Assembly: GCA_938039795.1 (NCBI GenBank) | Contig: CALHWU010000106.1 | Location: 1 to 9,245 of the forward strand | Reading direction: 5' to 3' | From: an uncultured Muribaculaceae bacterium | GTDB taxonomy: Bacteria > Bacteroidota > Bacteroidia > Bacteroidales > Muribaculaceae | DNA length: 9,245 nucleotides | In this document: positions 1 through 6,114 of the stretch, piece by piece | Numbering within the stretch: the stretch's first letter is position 1 | Layout of the letters: each line of letters opens with the position of its first letter | Notes under the pieces: model-generated | Database searches by the model: none | Told to the model about the DNA's origin: nothing | The model's input: only the letters and a program-made list of their open reading frames with translations | Position numbers and translations under genes: made by a program

Positions 1-9
1 TTTTTTGCG

Positions 10-17
10 TATATTTG
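10..17 (+). promoter_or_regulatory. Candidate Bacteroidota -7 promoter box for the yciO-like/ATPase/menA operon
   Basis: TATATTTG matches the Bacteroidota primary sigma factor -7 consensus TAnnTTTG exactly. It lies 51 bases before the chosen ATG at 69, so the transcript would begin around base 22-25 with a leader of about 45 bases. The matching -33 element would fall outside the window and cannot be checked. The box argues against the longer reading of the first gene from a TTG at 15, because that codon overlaps it. Confidence 0.5.
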
Positions 18-68
18 CCGCCAGGGCGCAGGGCCGACAACCATCCCGACCCGACAGCGCCCGAGCCT

Positions 69-680
69 ATGATAATCGACAGAGTTTTCGACTCAAACAT
101 CAACGCCAAAGTCATCGACCGGGCCGCCTCACTGCTCGACGAAGGGGGGCTTATAGCATATCCTACCGACGTCAACTATGCCATCGGCTGCCACGCCTTG
201 CGGCAGTCGTCGATCGAAGAGCTGTGCCGCCTCAAAGGGATCGACCCGAGGCGTCAGACACTGTCGGTCATCTGCGCCGACATGTCGCAGGCTGCCGCCT
301 ATGCCCGTATCGACAACGCGGCTTTCCGCATACTCCGGGCAAATCTTCCCGGGCCGTTCACATTCATCCTGCCGGCATCCACGGAGCTGCCTAAAATATT
401 CAAAGGGCGCAAGTCGGTAGGCGTCCGCATACCCGACTCACCGGTACCACGGGCTATCGCCGAGGCCATAGGGGCCCCGCTCCTCTCCATGACCGCCACC
501 GACGCCGACGGCGAGCCGCTGGGCGAGCCCGACGAGGTGGCTGTCGGCTATGGCGACCGATCGCCCATAGTCATGCTCATCGACGCCGGATCCCGGCCCG
601 GAGCGCTGACTACCGTCGTAGATCTCACCGACTCGCATTCACCAGTAATCATCCGCGAAGGAGCGGGACAACTGCTATGA
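69..680 (+). CDS. YciO-type Sua5/YciO/YrdC (TsaC-like) domain protein
   Basis: This is a 203-residue protein of the Sua5/YciO/YrdC fold, a family that includes the enzyme making threonylcarbamoyl-AMP for tRNA t6A37. Its length and motifs fit the YciO branch best: YPTD at 31-34, GPFTFIL at 95-101, VGVRIP at 117-122, and the C-terminal run TTVVDLTD (181-188) followed by REGAG (196-200), all close to E. coli YciO as I recall it. The tetrad used by true TsaC enzymes (KxR and SxN) is not intact. The first position pair reads K56-G-I58, and the second reads T142-A-T144. A nucleotide-binding fold is therefore well supported, but t6A synthesis is not, and a separate Sua5/TsaC elsewhere in the genome is likely. 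The ATG at 69 gives the normal family N-terminus. The gene is first in an operon and overlaps the next gene by 4 bases. Confidence 0.88.
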   Translation: MIIDRVFDSNINAKVIDRAASLLDEGGLIAYPTDVNYAIGCHALRQSSIEELCRLKGIDPRRQTLSVICADMSQAAAYARIDNAAFRILRANLPGPFTFILPASTELPKIFKGRKSVGVRIPDSPVPRAIAEAIGAPLLSMTATDADGEPLGEPDEVAVGYGDRSPIVMLIDAGSRPGALTTVVDLTDSHSPVIIREGAGQLL

Positions 681-2305
681 ATACCGAAAACGACACCGAC
701 CGCGGCGCCATGATCACCCTGCCGCCGCGACGCGAGGGAAAACCGCTGCGCATACCCGACTCAACGCGCCAGCTCGTGATAATCGGAGCCAACGGCGCCG
801 GAAAATCGCGTTTCACGGCCCGTCTCGCCGAAGATCTGGGCGACCGCACATTCACCATGTCGGCGCTGACGGCGCTCTTCGGCCACCCCGATACGCCCAC
901 CGGCATCGACAGGCTTTTCGAGGCCGCTTACGGCCCCGCCACACTCCGGCCTGCAGCCGATACGGAGCTCGACCGCCTGCTGGCGCTGCTCATGCACGAC
1001 GAGATGCTCAACCTCATAGCCTACAAAGTCGCGAGAGAGTCGGATCAGGCCACCACGTTGCAACCGACCCGCATCGACCTCCTTATAAAGGCCTGGAAAG
1101 AGATCTTCCCCGGCAACAACATCCTCATCGAGTCAGGCCGCTTCCTGTTCAGCCGCCCCGAATCAGAAAATGCCGCCGGCTACTCGGCGCTCAAGCTCAG
1201 CAACGGAGAGAAAGCCGCAATATATTATCTCGGAGCAGTGCTTTATGCGCCCGCAGGAGCCGCCGTATTCGTCGACTCGCCCGAGATGTTCCTGCACCCG
1301 TCGGTAATGCAGGCGCTGTGGAACATGGTCGAGGCCATGCGTCCCGACTGCATGTTTGTCTACACCACCCACGACCTCGAATTCGCCTCGTCGCGCACCG
1401 ACGCCACAGTCGTATGGGTCCGAGACTACAACCCCGTCAGCACTACCTGGGACTATGACCTCCTGACCTCCCGTCAGGGCCTCTCAGACGAGATCTACAT
1501 GGCCATCATCGGAGCCCGCAAACCGGTGCTCTTCATCGAGGGCGACGGCATTCACTCCATCGACGCCAAACTATATCCGCTGATATTCAAGGCCTACACC
1601 GTCAAGTCGCTCGGCAGCTGCAATAAGGTCATCGAAGCCACCCGCTCTTTCAACGATCTGACCGCTTTCCGCCACATGGACTCCCACGGCATTGTCGACC
1701 GCGACCGGCGCGACGACAAGGAGGTGGAATATCTGCGCAAGCGCAAGATCATGGTGCCCGACGTGGCCGAGATAGAAAACATCCTCATGCTTGAGGATGT
1801 CATCCGGGCGGTGGCATCAAGCCGCGGCAAGGACGAGAACCGCGTGTTTGAAAAGGTGCGCCACGCCGTGTTCACGATGTTCCGCACCGATCTTCGCCAG
1901 CAGGCCCTCCTGCATACGCGCCACCGGGTGAAACGCACTGTCGAATACCGTATCGACGGACGCTTCACCAATATCAACATGTTTGAGCAGCACATCAACT
2001 CACTCGTCGACGAGCTCAATCCGCGGGGACTCTACGAAAAATTCTGCCGCGACTTCCGGCGCTACCTCGACACTGGCGATTACCGTTCGGTGCTCAAAGT
2101 CTACAACCAGAAGTCGATGGTGCCCGGATCAAACGTGGCCGGCCTGTGCGGCCTCGGCAACAAGGATGACTATGTCAGGGCCATCATAGCCCTGCTCCGT
2201 CAGGAAAAGGCTCCGGCCAGGCGCATAAGGTTTGCAGTCATGCGGTGCTTCGGCATTGAGAACCCGTCGGAAATCGACCCTACAGCATCAACAACCCGAC
2301 AATGA
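677..2305 (+). CDS. ABC-type ATPase fused to a DUF4435 (TOPRIM-like) domain
   Basis: This 542-residue protein has two parts. The N-terminal 280 residues form an ABC/SMC-like ATPase: Walker A GANGAGKS (37-44), signature-like LSNGEK (174-179), Walker B region VFVDSPE with D200 and E203, and a switch histidine in TTHD (H232). From about 282 onward it matches the DUF4435 pattern, a TOPRIM-like fold: FIEGD (286-290, E288), CNKVIEAT (315-322), the acidic pair D341-R-D343, and EIEN (365-368). The C-terminal 160 residues are basic, probably helical, and not recognised. ATPase plus TOPRIM is the plan of OLD-family nucleases. AAA15 ATPase plus DUF4435 is the pair AriA/AriB of the PARIS phage defence system. 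No transmembrane segment is seen, so it is probably cytoplasmic. The ATG overlaps the stop of the gene before it, and its own stop overlaps menA. Substrate and role are unknown; nuclease or defence function is inference. Confidence 0.85.
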   Translation: MNTENDTDRGAMITLPPRREGKPLRIPDSTRQLVIIGANGAGKSRFTARLAEDLGDRTFTMSALTALFGHPDTPTGIDRLFEAAYGPATLRPAADTELDRLLALLMHDEMLNLIAYKVARESDQATTLQPTRIDLLIKAWKEIFPGNNILIESGRFLFSRPESENAAGYSALKLSNGEKAAIYYLGAVLYAPAGAAVFVDSPEMFLHPSVMQALWNMVEAMRPDCMFVYTTHDLEFASSRTDATVVWVRDYNPVSTTWDYDLLTSRQGLSDEIYMAIIGARKPVLFIEGDGIHSIDAKLYPLIFKAYTVKSLGSCNKVIEATRSFNDLTAFRHMDSHGIVDRDRRDDKEVEYLRKRKIMVPDVAEIENILMLEDVIRAVASSRGKDENRVFEKVRHAVFTMFRTDLRQQALLHTRHRVKRTVEYRIDGRFTNINMFEQHINSLVDELNPRGLYEKFCRDFRRYLDTGDYRSVLKVYNQKSMVPGSNVAGLCGLGNKDDYVRAIIALLRQEKAPARRIRFAVMRCFGIENPSEIDPTASTTRQ

Positions 2306-3174
2306 ACCGCACTTCGCCCTGGATAGAGGCCATGCGCCTCCGCACTCTTCCGGTATCGGTGGCCGGAGTCATCACCGGCACAGCCTATGCCGTCCATGCC
2401 GGCGATTTCGCATGGATACCATTCACGCTATGCCTCCTGTTCGCTCTTCTGGCACAGATAGCGTCAAACTTCGCCAACGAATACTTCGACTTTACCGCCG
2501 GGCTCGACCGCCCGGGCCGTGAAGGCCCCCGCCGAGGGGTCACAGAGGGCGACATCACTCCCCACGCCATGCTCGGGGCCACCATCGGCACCCTCGCCCT
2601 GGCATGCCTCGTCGGACTGGCTCTCGTGCCCATCGGCGGCCTTTGGCTGATACCGCTCGGCATAGCAATAGCCGTAGCCGCCGTAGCCTACAGCACCGGC
2701 CCCTGGCCGCTGTCGCGCCACGGTCTTGGCGAAGTGGCTGTCATCATCTTTTTCGGAGTAATACCTGTAGGGCTGACGGCATGGCTTCAGACGAGGCAAT
2801 GTTCTGCCGAGGTGATACTCGGCGGCATAGCCGTCGGACTTCTCGCCGCCAACGTACTGATCGTAAACAACTACCGCGATGCCGCCGACGACCGCTCCGT
2901 AGGCAAGCACACTCTGGCGGTCATCCTCGGCCCGAAAGCGATGCCATGGCTCTACTTCATCAACGCCTTCGTGGCTTTCGGACTCGTCTATCCCCAGTGG
3001 GCTGATGCCGGTATGCCGACCGTTCCCCCGCTGCTCGCAGCGGCTGCAGGCGCCATCGCCTGGATGATGACCCGCCGCAAAGGCTCGCGACTGACTCCGC
3101 TGCTGGGCATGACGGCCATGCTCCTATTGCTCTACTCTCTCCTGTTCCTGGTACTCCCCTTTCCGATCCACTGA
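2302..3174 (+). CDS. menA: 1,4-dihydroxy-2-naphthoate polyprenyltransferase (MenA)
   Basis: MenA attaches the polyprenyl tail to 1,4-dihydroxy-2-naphthoate, giving demethylmenaquinone for the respiratory chain. The 290-residue product is an integral membrane protein of the UbiA superfamily with about eight to nine hydrophobic segments. Both Asp-rich prenyl-diphosphate/Mg2+ motifs are visible: N56-F-A-N-E-Y-F-D63 with D69 after it, and N190-Y-R-D193 with D196/D197. The N-terminal LRTLPVSVAG (13-22) is characteristic of MenA rather than UbiA or heme O synthase. Length is normal for the family. The ATG overlaps the upstream ATPase stop by 4 bases, so it is the third gene of the operon. The last 51 bases overlap the convergent kup gene. 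No other men genes are in the window. Confidence 0.93.
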   Translation: MNRTSPWIEAMRLRTLPVSVAGVITGTAYAVHAGDFAWIPFTLCLLFALLAQIASNFANEYFDFTAGLDRPGREGPRRGVTEGDITPHAMLGATIGTLALACLVGLALVPIGGLWLIPLGIAIAVAAVAYSTGPWPLSRHGLGEVAVIIFFGVIPVGLTAWLQTRQCSAEVILGGIAVGLLAANVLIVNNYRDAADDRSVGKHTLAVILGPKAMPWLYFINAFVAFGLVYPQWADAGMPTVPPLLAAAAGAIAWMMTRRKGSRLTPLLGMTAMLLLLYSLLFLVLPFPIH

Positions 3175-5174
3175 ACCACCGGACTCCCCTCGACGCTCCA
3201 TTACAATGCGCCGGGCCGAGGAGGTGTTGATGATCAGCGGCACGGTCTCTGATGTCACCACGCTCGTATCGAGGCCATAGGCCTTGGTGTCGGAGATGCC
3301 TATATGGCGCAGCAGATCGTGCAGCCGCATCAGCAGAGCCGTCGCGCCGCTGCAATTGCTTGTCGGCGAGAAGAGCCGGTGGAGGATGATAAATCTGAAA
3401 TCACCGGGTATACCCTCCCGCCTCAGCGACGGATACCCGCTCCGGAGGTCAAGCTCTCCCGCCGCCGTCAGATCCTCCACGATCTGCCGCAGATAGACGC
3501 TCACCCGCGGGGCCACCCGGAAGCCGAGATGCATTGTCACTGAATATATTTTCTGTGGCACGATCACCTTGACCGAATAGCTCAGTTCGTCGGGACAGTC
3601 TACGCTGTCGATATGCACGAACCAGTAGTGATCGGCCCGTTTGGGCTGCTTGTTGACGATCGAATACACCAGTTTGCTCTCTACCAGCGACGGATCACCC
3701 GACCGGCTCAGATACACCAGATTGGAGGCATATTTCGGGATCTCGCGGTCGGCGCTGATAGCGGTTATCGTGGCGGCACATTCGCTCATGCGCCGGTATT
3801 CGATGAATGTCGCTCTCCGGCGCGTCGAATTGCGCCAGATGATCATGATTGCGGCTACAACAGCCGCGATCAGCAGACTGTACCAGCCTCCATGTGCGAA
3901 TTTCGACAGGTTGGCCAGAAAAAACGTTCCCTCGATGGCGGTGAAGAATATAAAGAATGCCGCCGTCACAATCATGTTGACGCCTCTCGAGTGCAGCCAG
4001 AAAGCGAGAAGCAGCGTGGTGGTGAGCATGGCGATGGTCACGGCCAGCCCGTAGGCAGCCTCCATATGGGAGGAATCGCGGAACATCATCACCGTCAGAA
4101 GAGATCCGGCCAGCAGACACCAGTTGACCGACGACACGTAGAGCTGCCCTTTCTCGGCCGACGGATAACTGATCCTGAGCCGGGGCCAGAATCCGAGGCT
4201 GATAGCCTCCGAAAAAATCGTGAACGAGCCGCTGAGAAGCGCCTGGCTCGCTATGACCGCCGCACCGGTCGACATGACTATGCCGGGCAATATCATCCAC
4301 TCCGGCATGACGCCATAGAAGGGATTTGTTCCCCCGACGCTTCGGCCCCGTGGGTGATCATCCATGCTCCCTGGCCGAGATAGTTGAGTATCAGCATAAC
4401 CTTTACAAACACCCAGCTCGCTGTGATATTGCGCCGGCCGCAATGGCCCAGATCGGAATACAGTGCTTCCGCCCCGGTAGTGCATAGAAACACCGCCCCC
4501 ATGATCAGAAACCACGACGGGCTCGACACAAGCAGCTTCACGGCATACCACGGATTGAACGCTTTGAGCACTGACGTGCACGCCGGAATATTGACCACGC
4601 CGATCACTCCCAGCATCAGAAACCACACGAGCATGAACGGCCCGAAACAGCGGCCGATCCGCCCTGTGCCCACCCGCTGCATCATGAATATGAGCAGTAT
4701 CACGACCACCACTACCGGAAGTACCGGCACCGACGGTGCCACAAGTCGCAGTCCCTCGACCGCCGACGTCACCGTGATGGCCGGCGTGATTACGCCGTCG
4801 GCCGTAAGCATCGCGGCGCCGACAGCCGCCACCACGTAGAGCCATCGCTTCGGGAGCCTGCGCAGCAGCGCGAAAAGCGCAAGTATCCCTCCCTCGCCGT
4901 TGTTGTCGGCCCGCAGTGCTATCGCTACGTATTTGACGGTGGTCTGCAGCGTCAGCGTCCATATGACGCACGATATCGCCCCGATGATGTAATCGCTGTC
5001 AAAACCGGGATTTACCCCGGCTATGGCTTTCATCACATACAGCGGCGACGTGCCTATATCGCCGAACACGATGCCGACGGCGACCAGCATTCCGGCCAGC
5101 GACATGCGCTTCAGCGCCGATTCCTCATATTTCTTATCAGCCTTCACATCACTCACAACGCCTGTACGCTCCAT
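3124..5174 (-). pseudogene. kup: KUP-family potassium uptake protein, reading frame broken by one base
   Basis: Kup proteins are inner-membrane K+ (probably K+/H+ symport) transporters with 12 membrane segments and a soluble C-terminal tail. The start at 5174 gives the family N-terminus with GDIGTSPLYV (38-47), RADNNGEGG (88-96), TADGVITP (124-131), TGAEALYSDLGHCGR (233-247) and YLGQGAW (265-271). After S280-G281 this frame runs into 12 unrelated residues and stops at 4293. In the neighbouring frame the homology resumes at once with NPFYGVMPEW and ASQALLSGSF, then runs through the remaining membrane segments and the hydrophilic tail to a TAG at 3124-3126. Adding one G to the G5 run (plus 4331-4335) joins both parts into 683 residues, somewhat longer than E. 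coli Kup (622). No other disruption is seen, which suggests a recent mutation, a sequence error, a phase-variable tract or frameshifting. Without rescue the product would be a 293-residue truncated membrane protein. The gene is divergent from the DUF2400 gene and convergent with menA. Confidence 0.9.
4331..4335 (-). other. Homopolymeric G5 tract at the kup frameshift point
   Basis: On the coding strand the tract reads GCG TCG GGG GAA CAA in the upstream frame. The downstream Kup frame needs TCG GGG GGA ACA AAT CCC TTC (S-G-G-T-N-P-F), that is, six G instead of five. A tRNA on GGG slipping back one base would still pair with GGG, so -1 recoding would produce the same protein as an added G. The tract is short and no clear stimulatory structure was identified, so an indel is the simpler reading. 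Confidence 0.8.
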
Positions 5175-5212
5175 AATGTTCGTCGCGGGGAGACACGATT
5201 GTCATCCGGTTA

Positions 5213-5243
5213 TTGCAACGTCAGCCGACGTTTCGTAACTTTG
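5213..5243 (+). promoter_or_regulatory. Candidate Bacteroidota promoter for the DUF2400 gene
   Basis: TAACTTTG at 5236-5243 matches the -7 consensus TAnnTTTG. A TTG at 5213-5215 sits 20 bases upstream, within the usual -33 spacing for Bacteroidota promoters. The box ends only five bases before the ATG at 5249, so transcription would start at or next to the start codon and the mRNA would be leaderless or nearly so. It lies in the 74-base gap between divergent kup and this gene. No convincing promoter for kup was found in the same gap. Confidence 0.55.
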
Positions 5244-5248
5244 CATCC

Positions 5249-6037
5249 ATGATCGACAATATTTCCGAAGACACCTGGACGCTTCTTGAAGAGGAGGCCC
5301 GGCGCATAAATTCCCCGGCCTTCATAGCCGATGACCCGGTGCAGTTTCCGCGGCGCTTCACGTCGCAACCCGACGCCGAGATAGCCTCCCTGCTTTCAGC
5401 CACGATCGCCTGGGGCAACCGCCGCATGATATGCCGCGACTGCGACCGCATGCTCGCCCTGATGGGACACGACCCTCACGCCTACGTGATGGAGCAGGCC
5501 TACGAGGATCTGCCCGACGGAAACATCCACCGGACGTTTTTCAACCGCAACCTGCGCCACTTCCTCCGCGGTTTGCACCGCGTCTACTCGCGCCACGCCA
5601 CCCTTGAGGATTTCGCCCGTGCCTGCGGCGCCACAGCAGCAGAGGCCCCATCATGGCATCTGGTCGAGGCTCTCAACAACGAGCTGCGCGAGGCCAACGG
5701 CGGCTGCGACGACTCGCGCTGCCTTCCTCTCAACCTCAAGGCGACAGCCCTCAAACGCATCAACATGGCTCTGCGATGGCTCGTCAGGGACGACGGCATC
5801 GTCGATCTCGGCATGTGGAAGGCGCTCAGGCCCTCGCAGCTCTTCATACCGCTCGACGTCCATGTGGGCAACACAGCCCGTCAGCTCGGCCTCATCGACC
5901 GCCGGGCCAACGACCGCCGCACCGTCATCGAGCTGACATCGCTTCTGCGCCGACGCCGCCCCGACGACCCCGTATGGTTCGACTTCGCCCTCTTCGGCAT
6001 AGGCATCGGCGCCGTCCCCCGCGATGACGATGAATGA
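5249..6037 (+). CDS. TIGR02757/DUF2400 family protein of unknown function
   Basis: The 262-residue product matches the family pattern along its whole length. It has the N-terminal SATIAWGNRRMI (50-61), then LNLKATALKRINMALRWLVR (161-180), VDLGMW (185-190), IPLDVHVGNTARQLGL (200-215) and DPVWFDFALFGIGIG (240-254). No signal peptide or membrane segment is visible, so it should be cytosolic. The family has no established function that I know. The segment around D203 (LDVHV, then ARQLGL) recalls the VDTH...R..LG region of helix-hairpin-helix DNA glycosylases such as endonuclease III, where that Asp is catalytic; the link is an inference from a short motif. The ATG at 5249 is preferred over an upstream in-frame TTG at 5213, because that TTG lies inside the candidate promoter. 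The gene stands alone, divergent from kup. Confidence 0.9.
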   Translation: MIDNISEDTWTLLEEEARRINSPAFIADDPVQFPRRFTSQPDAEIASLLSATIAWGNRRMICRDCDRMLALMGHDPHAYVMEQAYEDLPDGNIHRTFFNRNLRHFLRGLHRVYSRHATLEDFARACGATAAEAPSWHLVEALNNELREANGGCDDSRCLPLNLKATALKRINMALRWLVRDDGIVDLGMWKALRPSQLFIPLDVHVGNTARQLGLIDRRANDRRTVIELTSLLRRRRPDDPVWFDFALFGIGIGAVPRDDDE

Positions 6038-6076
6038 AAAATCTCCACGCTCATAAGATATTCCAGGAAAAATCAT

Positions 6077-6084
6077 TAATTTTG
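6077..6084 (+). promoter_or_regulatory. Candidate -7 box for the GH31 gene
   Basis: TAATTTTG matches TAnnTTTG and lies in the AT-richer 77-base gap before the GH31 gene, 30 bases ahead of its ATG. The expected -33 TTTG is not present at the usual spacing (the region reads as an AT-rich stretch without TTG). The promoter may therefore be weak, depend on an activator, or be a chance match. No terminator hairpin for the preceding gene was recognised in this gap. Confidence 0.35.
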
Positions 6085-6114
6085 GTAATTGAACCCTTAA
6101 AATAACCAATCCAC

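Noticed and set aside
15..68. Extended start of the first gene from a TTG at 15
   Set aside because: The extra 18 residues (proline- and arginine-rich) do not fit the family N-terminus, and the TTG overlaps the candidate -7 box at 10-17. The ATG at 69 fits both.
658..663. AAGGAG as a Shine-Dalgarno site for the ATPase-DUF4435 gene
   Set aside because: It ends 13 bases before the ATG, which is long, and it lies in the conserved E-G codons of the upstream gene. Bacteroidota rely little on such sites, so it was not listed as a feature.
2464..2910. 148-codon open frame on the - strand opposite menA
   Set aside because: It is antisense to the MenA Asp-rich motifs, has no recognisable domain and no promoter, and fits a shadow frame.
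3060..3260. A rho-independent terminator between the convergent genes menA and kup
   Set aside because: No GC-rich stem followed by a T run was recognisable on either strand around the overlap.
3613..4383. 256-codon open frame on the + strand opposite kup
   Set aside because: It lies wholly antisense to strong Kup homology. Its translation is rich in R, H, G and D with no recognisable motif, as expected for a GC-rich shadow frame.
4338..4971. Reading the second kup frame upstream as far as 4971 as a separate long protein
   Set aside because: Only the part after the G5 tract has Kup homology in this frame. Before it, homology lies in the frame beginning at 5174, so the upstream portion is out of frame and not coding.
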